Counted from the first letter of the stretch, positions 35,275 to 47,240 are shown. The stretch is 64,000 nucleotides of DNA from Bombyx mori (GCF_030269925.1 NC_085111.1:5696142-5760141); one strand, 5' to 3'. Numbers and translations: made by a program. Notes: generated from the letters alone by a model not told the origin.

Positions 35275-35450
35275 CTAGCTTTTCTTTCTGTGGTTTCACT
35301 CGTACTGATGTAGCAAAAAAAACCGAACCCTCAGGACTAGTTCTTTTTTGCATGTATGTGAATTTTTCTGCATACAAAATTTCATGACGAGCGGTTAAGT
35401 ATTTAAGACGCGAAAGCGAAACAAACAAACAAACAAAAATAGCTTTCAAT
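35275..35450 (+). repeat. short dispersed element, CTAGCTTTT start
   Basis: CTAGCTTTTCTTTCTGTGGT opens the copy. CAAAATTTCATGACGAGCGG and GACGCGAAAGCGAAACAAAC with AAACAAACAAAAATAGC close it. The order fits the common moth CTAGC...CAAACAAACAAAC elements. Confidence 0.55.
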
Positions 35451-35813
35451 TTGAATGTTTTATAAAGCATTCGGAAAACCAAAATAATCTCTACCACCGA
35501 TTTCAAGAAGAGATACAGTCCTGAGAAAATCCGCCGAAACAAATCCAGCGTGCATTTTTTATTAATTATAGTTTTATTATTTGGCCAACATAACGAACAA
35601 TTAAAATAAGTAAACGAGATATAAATCAAATCACAATTTTCATTAAACTGTTATGTGGGAAAGCAAGCGCCTTATTGTCATGGCGCGTTATACTAAAAAT
35701 CTTTCACATTTTACCATCTCGTAGTCAGTCTTCGTACATATTTGTAAATCGTTAATATAGACAAGAAATAGAAAAACACCCAATCAAAAACCTCGAGGGA
35801 AACCTGGTTTACT

Positions 35814-36065
35814 GGTGGTAGGACCTATTGTGAGTCCGTGCGGGTAGGTACCACCACCCTGCCTATTTCTGCCGTGAAACAGTAATAATGCGTTGCGGTT
35901 TGAAGGGTAGGGCAGCTGTTGTAACTATACTTGAGACCTTAGAACTTATATCTCAAGGTGGGTGGTGCGTCTACGTTGTAGATGTCTATGGGCTCCAGTA
36001 ACCACTTAACACCAGATGGGCTATGAGCTCGTCCACCCATCTAAGCAATAAAATAAAAATAAAAA
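35814..36065 (+). repeat. Bm1-type SINE, truncated (duplicate A)
   Basis: CTGGTGGTAGGACCTATTGT to GCAATAAAATAAAAATAAAA. Contains GGTACCACCACCCTGCCTAT, CTTATATCTCAAGGTGGGTG and GGGCTCCAGTAACCACTTAA. The tRNA head is missing. Confidence 0.85.
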
Positions 36066-36156
36066 AGTCAGTCTTCGTACATATTTGTAAATCGTTAATA
36101 TACACAAGAAATAGAAAAATTCCTAATAAAAAACCTCGAGGGAAACCTGGTTTACT

Positions 36157-36409
36157 GGTGGTAGGACCTATTGTGAGTCCGCGCGGGTAGGTACCACCAC
36201 CCTGCCTATTTCTGCCGTGAAGCAGTAATGCGTTTCGGTTTGAAGGGTGGGGCAGCCGTAGTAACTATACCTACTTGAGACCTTAGAACATATATCTCGA
36301 GGTGGGTGGCGCATTTACGTTGTAGATGTGTATGGGCGGCAGGAACCACTTAACACCAGGTGGGCTGTGAGCTCGTCCACCAATCTAAGCAATAAAAAAA
36401 ATAAAAAAG
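36157..36409 (+). repeat. Bm1-type SINE, truncated (duplicate B)
   Basis: Same content and same 5' breakpoint as duplicate A (TTTACTGGTGGTAGG), with small differences such as GTGTATGGGCGGCAGGAACC. It ends in an interrupted A tail at 36391-36409. Confidence 0.85.
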
Positions 36410-38694
36410 ATATATCTCAATACTGCAAATAATGTATTGAGTAAAATTCTGAAAAAAATTGTACTAAGTATAACAACCCTGTATTTATTCATTTTAGTTC
36501 GGATAAATGGCGTCGAGGCAAAGAATCTGGAAGTTGCCAGAAGTATTTCGACAATTGGTGCAAATGCAACTTTTGTTTGCGTTAAATACAATAATGGTTA
36601 GGAAATCTACTATCTACCATATTCGGGATGCTTCATTAGTAGGTACTACTACCTTATTTATTTGGAAGAATATATATATCCATATCCATATCCGAAATGT
36701 CCATATCTAAAATTAGAGGGGTCAGACTTACTAGCATTTTCGAATAGCCGAATTATTTTAGTACGTTTCATAAAATCAGAAAAAATCAGTACAGATACTA
36801 GATATTGTAGCAATGTGAGGTGCCACTTTAGCAATAGTCAATTTCGAAGGCATTATATTGTTCATATCCAAATATGTTTTTGAGTACTAAATAAGGTACT
36901 TATAGGTTACCAAATATTTGTTGATTTTGTGGAAACTAAACAGTATAACTATAATAATTTTGTATTCACTTATTTCTCACCTTCACAGTAAATTATTCGA
37001 ATGATGCAAACTCTAGCACACACGTGAATTGATAATAATATTTCGTTACTGGCTTTCGAGATTTGAATAATAATCACTAGGTATAACAGGTTAAATAATT
37101 AGTACTGCCCAAGTTCAGTGACAGAACCGGTGTGTGATGAAAAATTAAAAAATAAACTACTCTAAAATAAATAAAGCTTGCGAACTATGAAACCGGATCA
37201 CATGTTGTAGATCAAGAATAACCGGGTCAGATTATGTGTATCAGTATTTAAATAATTATTATTATTTATACTCAATGTTCTAGTTAACGGTAAGAGCGAA
37301 ATATTAAACTGCCTTCGCTCATTCATTTTTTTATAAGATAGTTAACAACAAGGGTCGTGTATTTATGTCAAGCGTTGCAACGATGCAGGCAAGTATCAAT
37401 TTTTTCTAAGGAAATTTTTTTTTTGTCAAATCGTGTTCATGAATATCTTCCGCGATGAAGGATTAGCATTATGTTTTAAAAATTTAACTCGAAATATTTA
37501 TAAAATTTGCGGAAATGCGCAGGGGGCGTGTTCCGCGATCCTCCCTTTTAATTAAGCGGTCATGGGTTTCAATACAAAAGGTCAAAGAGAAACATAGCTA
37601 TTATAATTAATATTATAGGGATAAAGTATTATGTACAGGTGATTTGCAAAATCTTTATGATTAGAAGCAAATCATTTTGCTTAGCAACATAATAAACGAG
37701 TATTTAATTTGCATTAACGGATTGTACAATCGTACGGTACTTGCTCTACAAAGTTAATCTGCGAAGATATTGTGCCGTGAAAAAAAGTGTTTTATCGCCT
37801 TGCTTATTTGTGTAACAATAATTACGCGATAATAAATCGCATAGCATCATGTTTGTACGTCGTGATGTGGTATTCAGTTACACTGATCTTGACTTATTCT
37901 GCAATATATTGAGTCCTGCTGATGTAATCAAATGAAGAATCGCTTTTATCGTTCTCGACAGAAGAAAATCGTAGCATATATATATACTATAAAAAATCCA
38001 TAGATTCAAATTCCTGAGTAATTTTCTTGCCCTTCTCTTCTTGATCCATCTTCTATATCTATATTCTTATCTATATAATCTTTGATCAAATTATATTAAA
38101 CTAATCAACATAATTCAATTCGAAAAACTACATTCAAGACCATTCTTGTCCTTCAATCCTTTTTTATTTAATGGGTACTTAAAACAACTTTCACATTTAA
38201 TAAGTTCCCGATATTTTACCCATTAAGTAACAGTTAATTAATAAATTACACCCATTAAATAATAGTATTTATAATGTAGATTGCCGCGAAGGCATAAAGC
38301 AGAAACAAAAAGTACACATTTTAAAAAAAAAGCACGCACCATGAAAATGTCATAGTTACGAAGTTTTAGTTCATTTTTAACATGTTATCTACAAGGACAA
38401 TGAACGTTTATCATCTATTTTAATCTACTATGCATTGACGTCCTTATCATTTATATATATTTTTTGTATGTTAAAAATAATTATAAAATTCTTTGTCTCG
38501 AGTGGTATTTATAATATAACTATGATCTTTAAGCAACGAGTGTGATATGTAAGCTTATACTAAAAGGGTGGTCGACTATAATAAAATACACTAGGTAGTC
38601 CTTTTCTATTGTAACCAGTCCGTGAAAAAGTTAAATAGCATAAAACATAAAATGCAGGTTTTTCATTAGTAAGTTAATAAATTTATTATTTAAA
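36410..38694. other. AT-rich DNA, nothing recognised
   Basis: No gene recognised. Open frames near 36507 and 36662 read as AT-rich shadow sequence without motifs. TATA and AT runs near 37980 and 38450. Confidence 0.5.
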
Positions 38695-39130
38695 AGTCAT
38701 CGTGGCCTAAAGAATATAAGGCGCCCGGTGCATTCGTATGTAGCGATGCATCGGTGTTCGAATCCCACAGACGGGTACCAATTTTTCAAATGAAATACGT
38801 AATAAACAAATGTTCACGATTGACTTCATATATCGTGTAATAAAAATGAAACCCGAAAAAGTATTATTTGCGTAATTATTGGTGGTAGGACGTCTTGTGA
38901 ATCCGCACGGATAGGAACCGCCACCCTGCCTATTTCTGCCGTGAAGTAGTAATGCGTTTTGGTTTGAAAGGTAGGGCAGCCGTTGTACTGTAAAAGCTGA
39001 GACTTAGAACTCATGTCTCAAGATGGGTGGCGGAATTTACGTTGTAGATGTCTTTGGGCTCCGGTAACCACTTAGCAAGTACATTAGGGGGGCTGTGAGG
39101 TCGTCCACACAACGAAGGAATAAAAAAAAA
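38695..39130 (+). repeat. Bm1-type SINE, full length, plus strand
   Basis: The tRNA-like head at 38695-38785 has an A-box-like CGTGGCCTAAAG and a B-box-like GGTGTTCGAATCCC, with a two-base change (GAATATAAGG for GGATAAGA). The body follows (GGTGGTAGGACGTCTTGTGA, GTACTGTAAAAGCTGAGACT) and the A tail ends at 39130. Confidence 0.88.
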
Positions 39131-39550
39131 TAAGCAAAAATTCGTAATAAAGTGATCTTTCGGTATTGAAAAAAGTTAGACTTACTTTGTGTTAAATATT
39201 CATTGAATATGAACGTGTTCGATTAATTTGCATACCAATCCACATTCCAGGTTTGAATCATATTAACATCGGTACTCTATTTCCTTTTTCCTTCATAGGT
39301 GCAAATGAACAAACAGATATCGCCTTTTTACGTACGTATTTTTTATTTATCAATACGCTTTTATTAGCTTCAGACGTATGTATGTATGTTTGTAACGGAA
39401 TCTTTGAACATTATTTTGAGCTCCTTCAAAACGTCGGATTAACTCGAAATTTGGTATACTTCTTAAGGACCGATGACAAAAAATATATAGAAAAAAAATT
39501 ATTGAAAAAATTTAAATTTAACTAAAAAAATGAAAAATAAATAATAAAAA

Positions 39551-39766
39551 ATAAATTTTAATAAATTTTAATTAAAAATTGTGTAAGTAAAATGATTTTA
39601 TTGTGAAAAAGCGTGGGGTGCTTTTCAGGATATTATCAAAATAACCCTTCTACTTATTACTGTTCATAAAATACTTATAACTACTGATACCATGCACCTC
39701 ACGCTTTTTTACAATAAAATCATTGTTACTTACACAATTTTTAATTAAAATTTATTAAAATTGATT
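39551..39766. repeat. long AT-rich inverted repeat (possible MITE hairpin)
   Basis: The left arm at 39551-39621 (ending AAAAAGCGTGGGGTGC) pairs with the right arm at 39694-39766 (starting GCACCTCACGCTTTTTTACA). The arms share AATGATTTTATTGT, TTACTTACACAATTT and AATTAAAATTTATTAAAATT, with a loop of about 72 bp. Upstream, 39380-39490 carries GTTTGTAACGGAATCTTTGA and AACTCGAAATTTGGTATACT, wording typical of repeats widely seen in moth DNA. Confidence 0.7.
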
Positions 39767-40414
39767 TTCTATTTTTTCGTTGGATTTTCTATAAAAGCGT
39801 ATTTTGTTAGTTTTTTTAAACTATTATTTTTTTATTACTGAGTTATAGTTACGTTATACTTTTTTTTGAGTCATGACATTTTTTTCCTTTAAATTTGTGT
39901 TACGTGTGTTAAGTTTGTTGAATTTTTATCTGTTCGCGTTTGTAAAGATAAAGTATTTCATTGCCAAGGAATCGAATGACGCGTCTGATTGAATGATTGT
40001 GTTCGTCGTCGGGCGAATCTACTGCGGCACTTTAAGCCTGTTTTCAAACGTGAACCAGTTCTGTAATACAGTTCGGATTCAACCTCAAATTTGTGGAAAC
40101 GAAGAGATTTACGGATCCCTATACTTCCCGTTTGACTACTTTTACTAGTTTACTTATAATTATAATAAATTTAAAGGTTGAATTTTAAATGAAATCCGCG
40201 GGTTTTTTATCCTTAAGGCACTAGGTTTTTCGTTTTTGGCAATATAACGTGTATTATTAAAAACGTGCCTCGTATTTTTTGGCACATTTTAAACGGTTTA
40301 ATTGGATCCGCATATTTAGATTCGTATGTTTCGTGCCCGCCACAATTGCGAACGAATACGTTTTGGTTAATAATCAAGTTTTTTTTCTTTATTTTTGAAG
40401 TATTACTGGTTACA

Positions 40415-40665
40415 CGAAGGCCTTTCCAGTTTCACCAGGACAGGTGGGCGAGCAAGGTTCAGCCAGGAGGGGTGGGATTTGCTAACAACTGCCCGAGCGC
40501 CTCCGAAGAAGACCTAACAGCTCAAGAGCAGCTGCTTCGCGAATGAATCTACTACCGGATCGGAATCGTGACCCGCTGAGAAGATCCGGCGAGAAACTCA
40601 GCGGGCTGATGCATGGGTTAGGTTGCACGTCGAACTCTTTGCCAAGTTCGACGAGTACGGTTACC
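40415..40665 (-). repeat. family F fragment, long minus copy
   Basis: GAAGGCCTTTCCAGTTTCAC, GGTGGGCGAGCAAGGTTCAG, GGGGTGGGATTTGCTAACAA, AGCAGCTGCTTCGCGAATG, TCGGAATCGTGACCCGCTG and GGCGAGAAACTCAGCGGG form the longest family F copy here. It links the short pieces at 17880 and 24180 with the CCCACTGAG part. Confidence 0.65.
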
Positions 40666-40986
40666 GGGATCCCTAAACCTGCTTTTAGTGTTAAGAGCTG
40701 AAGGCGTCTAACGCAAGAGTTATTGGATCTGATGGATCCGTAAGGACGTGTCTAGGGCGACGACAGTGACTTGCTCCTGCTTGATCAGGATTTGGGGAAT
40801 AGTCAGCGGCGGCAACGATAAGGTGATTATCATGACGCATAGCCTTATCGAAGTATCGTTAATAATCTATTGGCATAGGATTATTTTTTTAATAAGGTTA
40901 TATCTAGTGTTTTCCCCGTTTTTTTTTTTAATTTAATTTATATATAATAATTTGTATTTTGATTTTTATTTCTGTTTTTCACGGGG

Positions 40987-41090
40987 CTCTAACCTTGAGG
41001 ACATTGCTAACACTAGCCCTAGCAAGAGCAGTGCTTCGCAGAAACTATCATCGGATCGGAAACGCGACCCTCTGAGAAGATCATATACGC
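40987..41090 (-). repeat. family F fragment, minus orientation
   Basis: TAACACTAGCCCTAGCAAGA, GCAGTGCTTCGCAGAAACTA and CGGAAACGCGACCCTCTGAG. It ends abruptly after AAGATC. Confidence 0.6.
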
Positions 41091-41675
41091 TAATTTTGTT
41101 CTTAAACAAAGGACTGTCAAATGTAACTATCGGTTAGAAAGGCTTATTCTGACATAGCTGATTTCTTTCTGTTTCCAATGACGTGGCTCTTACGAGAAAG
41201 ATTCAAGAATTACTATCTAAATGCGTAAATTGTTGATGTCTTATTACACTATAATTGACTTATTGGTGACTTATTTGACTTGATTAGTTTTTTATTTGTA
41301 TAAACCTATATCCTTTCATGGCATTCATCCGTGAACACGCCAGATTTTAATATCGTGTCTAGAAGATAGCCTTTATTACCTTAACAGTAATAATGATTAG
41401 AAAGAAATGGTTGCAGTATTGGAATGTTACCGTTAAACTACCTCAAATAAGTAGTAGCATGACTTAAGTTACATAACCTCAGTCATAGTTGATGGGTATG
41501 TAGTTCACGTTACGTTTGATATGGCTTCGAACATGGTTCATACCATCAATGCAAGCCGCTAAACTGACTGACGTTTTTAGCACTTTTAAAATATTGTTAT
41601 TAGGTTTATTTGGGTGTGTTTAATTAAATCTGAGGTATCGAATTTAAACACTTGTAATAGGGGTGTTTTTTTTTT

Positions 41676-41965
41676 GTTGGTCAGGAGGAAATCGCCGGAC
41701 TTCGCCCTCCAGTGGGGGCGGCAGGCGGAGTATGTCGGAGTCGAATCGACTAAAACCTCCTGTCGCTCAACAACCAACATCCAAACCTCGCATGAGACAG
41801 AACTCATGAAAAGGCAAAGGGGTGAAAATGAAGTGTTTAGTGCGGAGCACATCTTTCCCATCACCCTCCCCCTCGGGACGCCGGACCGGCAGTCGTCGGC
41901 GCCACGACCGCCAGCCCTCTCGATCGGCAGGCTATCCGAAGCACGTCTAGATGGCGCCGATTAGA
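41676..41965 (-). repeat. R1-clade retrotransposon 3' UTR fragment (family W, copy 2)
   Basis: Sense is minus. It starts at GGCGCCATCTAGACGTGCTT and ends CGGCGATTTCCTCCTGACC, followed by AACAAAAAAAAAA, an A tail seen as T-rich sequence at 41665-41677. It matches copy 1 (22745-23031, plus). The tail fixes the polarity that copy 1 leaves open. Confidence 0.65.
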
Positions 41966-43100
41966 TTGAGTTTGTAATAAGGGTAGAAACATTTTTTTAG
42001 TGGCAACGATAATTAGGGTACCATCATCGTACTGGTCAGGTGTTGGAAGTGAAAGGTGGTTGTGGGACCCTTGAATGGTTGTTGATCAGCTCAAGGGTCT
42101 GGGTTTGAGCGACACCTTATGACAACGAAGAACGGAAATGATAGATGCGCGCCCATAAATTGTCTTCTTTCAATTTTTTATTCATAACGAATCTCAATCA
42201 TGATGCACATTGCTACAACGAGTTCCTTTGTAAGAAAATGGTGGAAAGTGTAATAATAATATAATGATTCTTACAGAGTGCTACTTATCTGATTCCAACT
42301 TGTTCGTTCCAGTCATAGCTTCAGTCCTACAAGGCCATACGCCTTGCTGAAGATCGAGTTACTTGGGGGAGAATAATGAGGAAGATAGATTAAGGAACGT
42401 AGCTCGTAGATGCGGCCGCGACTAAGTTAAAATTCAATTTAATATTTAGTAATTAATAGTCTACTATAAGAAACAGGCAATTACTTTTATTAAAACGATA
42501 TAAAAATAAAATGTATCTTCTCCTAGTAGATGTGACACGCAGTTACAGATTTAAATTTGTAATATCAAATGAGTTTAACTGAAATCAGCAATGATTGATT
42601 TGACTTGGTGATAATTAGATATGACTCTTGTAACGTAGCGAGCTAAGGTTTTTAATAACAAAAGGTTTTTACATTAACTTTTTTGAAGCTGAAAATCGAA
42701 ATAAAAAATAAAAAAAACGGACGGATCACTAAAAATCATATCGTATTTTCAAGGCACTTAATGACTTCTGTTGCAATTTTATGATGGTTTAAAATAGAAA
42801 TACTGGATTTCAAAACCGGTCGCATGCAAAATATGTATGTAGCCCTGACAGAACTCAGTACTGACTTCTGCGCTAATAGGCTTAGAGTTTTCATAAAATT
42901 AACATTCTTAATTACATTTTGATTGAGTATAAAACTTCCGGTATTACCGGGAAGGTTGAAGTTGTTTCTTTCATTAACTAATTAACATAATAAGAAAAAA
43001 ACCTAATGAATTTTATGTAAAAAGTTCATTTTCCGCAATGCTAAGTACATTCATCATGCCTATTCTGTTGCAACGGCCGTTATACACAATACCGTCTTTA
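41966..43100. other. AT-rich DNA, nothing recognised
   Basis: No gene or repeat recognised. Confidence 0.45.
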
Positions 43101-43510
43101 CCATAAGGGCACACGGGGCCCGTGCCCAGGGCCCCCATTCTCAGGGGGCCCCGAAAGACCGACAATTTCTCTCACACGTTGATTCTCAAAACATTTTTGT
43201 CGGGCACATTACACTTTTTTCAGAAATCAGTAATCAGAAGGTACAAGGAATAATTTACTATGCCTATAATAGAAGATTTTGCTCAACAGAAATCCCGAAA
43301 AAAGCCGTTATCGAAATCGTAACCAAAAAACATTAATATCATTAATGACATATTATATCATACTGTATTTGATTACCTATAATAAATGGTCATACTCAGT
43401 AAAAAAATGTTATTATAATAATTAATTAATATAATTCGCTTTTTTTACTTTCCAAAAGGGCCTCAAATTCTTGTGTGCCCAAGGGCCCCATCCTAGTTTA
43501 AGACGTTCCT
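43101..43510. repeat. possible DNA element with GGGCCC-rich inverted ends
   Basis: The left end has AAGGGCACACGGGGCCC and CAGGGCCCCCATTCTCAGGG. The right end near 43455-43505 has TTGTGTGCCCAAGGGCCCCATC, so GGGCACAC and GGGCCC words face each other. The interior is AT-rich and non-coding. The pairing is imperfect and the exact limits are unclear. Confidence 0.35.
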
Positions 43511-43539
43511 GGTTATACACTTTCATTGAGACATCGACC

Positions 43540-43645
43540 TCATATCTTGAGGTAAATGGTAATATTCAAGTTGTGATATGTATTGGTCTGGTAACCACAT
43601 TACACTAGAGTTACGCGAGTATGTTCATAAATATAAACAAATAAA
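43540..43645 (+). repeat. decayed Bm1-type SINE 3' end
   Basis: CCTCATATCTTGAGGTAAAT, GTTGTGATATGTATTGGTCT and GGTAACCACATTACACTAGA follow the Bm1 3' order, with an A-rich end near 43640. It is strongly diverged. Confidence 0.45.
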
Positions 43646-44072
43646 AAAGGAAAAATTAGAATGCAAGCATTATATTTTTTTAACCATACATAAATAAATA
43701 TTTCGAATTGTCTAGACAATGGATATAATACACAACGATCAGCCCCTCACAAAGATGATCTCGGTTGAGTGTATGTTGTAGTTACAATGTAGGTATGTAT
43801 GTAAATACTCTACAAACAGGCTGTCACCTGTGAGCTTACGTACATAAATGTCACTGCCACAGCATAATCGATTCGATTTTGCAATCCATATCCAGCAAGC
43901 CAAAATGAAGCAAGAACGTTTGACAGAAATTTATTCTCAATCATCTCGGTGACGATAAAATTAAATGTTTTTTTTTACGTCTTACGTAATGGAAACTTGT
44001 ATTGCTCTGGCTCTAATTTTCAAATCAATAGTTTTTTTACGAATTCTGAAACCTATCTATTTATTTTCTACT

Positions 44073-44288
44073 AGCGACCCGCCCTCGCTTCGCTTCGGAA
44101 ACATTAAAACACAGATGAAACAAAAAAAATAAATAAAAAAAAATATTTAAAAAAGTAGCCTATGTTCATCAGGGACAATGTCGGCTTCTAATGAAAAAAG
44201 AATTTTTCAAATCGGTCCAGTAGTTTCGGAGCCTATTCGAAACAAAAAAACAAACAAATCTTTCCTCTTTATAATATTAGTATAGATA
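44073..44288 (+). repeat. short dispersed element, CTAGCGACCCGCC start
   Basis: CTAGCGACCCGCCCTCGCTT opens the copy. CAAATCGGTCCAGTAGTTTC, GGAGCCTATTCGAAAC, AAACAAACAAATCTTTCCTC and TATAATATTAGTATAGATA close it. The minus fragment at 51434-51545 carries the same final block. Confidence 0.65.
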
Positions 44289-45440
44289 TAGATTTTCATT
44301 CTGTATCTTCATTAGTCTATAGTGGGTAAAAAAAATGTTTAAGTTAACGTGGTTCAGCCTTTAGCGCGTAGCGAAGATCCAAGGCTAATTAAGTTTATGG
44401 TTTCATAATAAAAACGCTAATGACACAAACTGTCCTCACAGCTCGGGTTAGCGATATTTGATTGGTCTACGTGATTGGACGAGCTGAGTCCACTACGAAT
44501 TAAGTCCAGATCCATCAGCGAAACACTGCTCTTCATAAAGCAGATGTTAGCAAATTAATTTAAGCCACGTGACTTATTTTTACCTGTCATTATGAAATCA
44601 GACTAGCCCCTCGAGATTACTAGCACTTAGGTAGGTAAAAAAAGAGATCCATAATTCAAAGAGCTTGAACACCGCTTGAAGCAAGAGGTCAAAGTTGCAA
44701 TAGCATGAGGTAAATCTATAATGTCCTTAAGCGGATCAAGCAAAGGGATGGTAAACCTATATGGTCCCACACGGCCTACCAGTGCGAAATTGGGTTGACA
44801 TTTGACTTTTAATAGTTACGTGTTTAATTGACAAGATTAAGTTGTTTGAACTACACATACAGACGGTCCATTGACCCATTTGGCAGCGATACCGACAGCT
44901 CACTGCAGTGCGGAAATTTCCTTCAGAGCTTGTGTCGACACTTTCCCCGTAATTGAATTTCATTTTTATTTAACATTTAAGAATATCTACCGCCGTTCTG
45001 TTGATATACCTACTCGTATATCGAATGAAGAATTATATAGATTTTTACCTACATAAAACTTTGTTGCTATTTAACAGGATTTTTTTTGATTTTCCTCAGA
45101 AATGAAAACTGTAGTACTGTAGCTTATATTTTTTTACAAAATTTAAAAGGTCACAGCTGAAAGAGGAATTTATAAATATGTTAGTTTTTAATATTTCCGA
45201 ATTCAAAATGTAACAATCAGAGTACGTTTTTTTTTCAGATATGCTCAAAATATGTACTTTCTAAAACTTTTGAATTAATTTTCTCAAAATTTATTATTTC
45301 ATTGTTGTGTATAACAATAACCTTTGTTTAAATTCCCTTTGCAAATAATTGTAGTACATGCGCATTCGTCTAATTATTCTATTTTGGGATCCATTGCATT
45401 ATTGAAATCTTTGTTTGTCGTTAATATTTGAGGTTCTGAT
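44289..45440. other. AT-rich DNA, nothing firm
   Basis: A weak family F resemblance near 44455-44545 (GAAACACTGCTCTTCATAAAG). No gene recognised. Confidence 0.4.
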
Positions 45441-45681
45441 TTTTTTTGTTGCTTAGATGGGTGGACGAACTCACAGCCCACCTGGTATTAAGTGGTTACT
45501 GGAGCCCATAGACAGCTACGACGTAAATGCGCCACCCACCTTGAGATACAAGTTCTAAAGTCTCAAGTATAGTTACAACGGCTGCCCCACCCTTCAAACC
45601 GAAACACATCACTGCTTCACGGCAGAAATAGGTTGGGCGATGGTACCTACCCGCGCGCGGTCTCACAAGAGGTCCTACCAC
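45441..45681 (-). repeat. Bm1-type SINE, headless
   Basis: TTTTTTTGTTGCTTAGATGG, GGACGAACTCACAGCCCACC, GAGATACAAGTTCTAAAGTC and TCTCACAAGAGGTCCTACCA. It abuts a decayed copy in the opposite orientation (45684-45835), forming an inverted SINE pair. Confidence 0.85.
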
Positions 45682-45683
45682 CT

Positions 45684-45835
45684 AGGACGAAGAATTCCTG
45701 CGTTTCGATTTCAAGGTTGGGTCTGCTGTTATACCATACATTTGAGTCTTCGACGCCATGCTTCAAGATGGGTGCTGCTATTCATGTTCGCTGTCTATGG
45801 TTCGTTGTAAACATTTAACACAAAGTGTACTATGA
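45684..45835 (+). repeat. decayed Bm1-type SINE, opposite orientation
   Basis: TGCGTTTCGATTTCAAGGTT, TTGAGTCTTCGACGCCATGC, TTCAAGATGGGTGCTGCTAT and GTAAACATTTAACACAAAGT keep the Bm1 order with many changes. Confidence 0.5.
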
Positions 45836-46144
45836 CGTCTATGCATTCATAAACACTAGGAACTTTCCAGACGCATTTATTACATACTTCATAGACTTAA
45901 AAATTATAAACACGCGTATTAGATACCGGTTTCATTATTAATTTTAACATAAAATTACAATTTAATTTTATTATGTATTTTTTTTGTTGACGTTCTAGTA
46001 TTGCTTTAAAAATAAAACAAAGTTTGTATGACAAAGATACGACTCAACAATGAAATTATTAATCGTATAATTTCGGCAATGATGATTATCTACTCAACAA
46101 AGAACAGCTCGCATCGGTCCTGGTGTTTTCCAGGCACCGTCACA

Positions 46145-46259
46145 ATTTTTTTATTTATTTATTGCTTATATGGGTGGATGAGCTCACAGCCCACCTGGTG
46201 TTAAGTGGTTACTGGAGCCCACAGGCATCTACAAGGTAAATGCGCCACCCATCTTGAAA
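46145..46259 (-). repeat. Bm1-type SINE, short 3' fragment
   Basis: TTTTTTATTTATTTATTGCT, ATGGGTGGATGAGCTCACAG, TTAAGTGGTTACTGGAGCCC and GCGCCACCCATCTTGAAAT. It stops there, a strong 5' truncation. Confidence 0.85.
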
Positions 46260-46871
46260 TTATTAGGGCCGCTTGCCCTAGAACATGAGATACGACTTTC
46301 AACTCTCAAATGTCCTACTTCACATACGAGTAACGTTTTGCGTCACAAAGACAGAAAAATGGAAGAATTATGTCGTAGTAGTAGCCAGTAATAATTAGTA
46401 AGTTTCTTTTATTTAAGTTTATTTGGAAAAAAATACAGGTGTTGGTATTGTATAATGTATACATTGGATAAATGTAGTATTATTGTATTGTATATAAATT
46501 AACAAAATTTCCTACTTGTATTAACATTTTAATGTGTAATAAATTTTTTGCCTGCGTTTGTACATGTTCTTACGGTCACGAACAATAAATCTAGAATATA
46601 ATTTATAAACTAAGCAATACTTTTATTTCATTATTACACCACTAAGCAGAAGAAGAAGGATTATGTGAATTATAATAAAAAATGATGCGCGTATTTATTC
46701 GAAAACATTCACCCAACTCCGGCGAAGGGCATTGCCACTTGCCACTTCAGAAATTGGTTTTATATTTAGATTTTTTAATTCAGTCAAGCCACGGGGTCTT
46801 GTATCGGGGCAGAATTATTTTTGTACGCTTGTTATTTTTTTATTAAAAAGCTGTGAACTCGTGTTTGGTAA

Positions 46872-47240
46872 TTTTTTTTTATTGCCCTTGTAGGCCGACG
46901 AGCATACGGCCCAGCTCATGGTGAGTGGTTACCTTCGCCCATGGACTTCAGCAATGCCATGGGCAGAGCCAAGCCGCTGCCTACCGTTAAGTACTCTCCA
47001 AGCCTCGTTTGAAGAATGACATGTCATAGCACTCTGGAAACACCGTGGAGGGGAGCTCATTCCAAAGTCGGATGGTACGTGGCAAAAAAGATATCTGGAA
47101 GCCCACTGTGGATGTACTCAGTGGCTCCAGGTAGTATGGATGAACTCTAACTTCAATGGCGGGCGGTGCGATGATAAAAACGAGATGATGAAATAATCTC
47201 AAACAATTCCTCAGAGCGCTCCCCATGGAACATACATAAT
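46872..47240 (-). mobile_element. CR1/L2-like non-LTR retrotransposon, 3' end
   Basis: Minus-strand sense. The last part of a reverse-transcriptase ORF (46987-47226) is followed by a 3' UTR (GGTAGGCAGCGGCTTGGCTC, CCCATGGCATTGCTGAAGTC, GGGCCGTATGCTCGTCGGCC) and an A-rich tail seen as poly-T at 46872. It is 5'-truncated. Fragments at 21060 and 33246 belong to the same family. Confidence 0.75.
46987..47226 (-). pseudogene. reverse transcriptase C-terminus (CR1/L2-like)
   Basis: About 79 codons open on the minus strand. FFLPRTIRLWNELPSTVFP, with CYDMSFFKRGLEST before the stop, is the typical tail of CR1/L2-type reverse transcriptases, where a conserved R-LWN-LP motif sits near the C-terminus. 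The catalytic domain is absent by truncation, so there is no function. Confidence 0.7.

Larger units (their letters stand above)
35723..36409 (+). repeat. 343-bp tandem duplication of a SINE plus its 5' flank
   Basis: Unit 1 (35723-36065) and unit 2 (36066-36409) each consist of about 90 bp starting AGTCAGTCTTCGTACATATT, then CCTCGAGGGAAACCTGGTTT, then a headless Bm1-type SINE ending in an A-rich tail. Flank and SINE are repeated together, so this is a tandem duplication of the DNA rather than two independent insertions. The units differ at scattered positions. Confidence 0.8.

Noticed and set aside
22769..41964. Similar open frames in 22769-23077 and 41614-41964
   Set aside because: They lie within the family W 3' UTR-like repeats on the antisense side, with no conserved protein motif.
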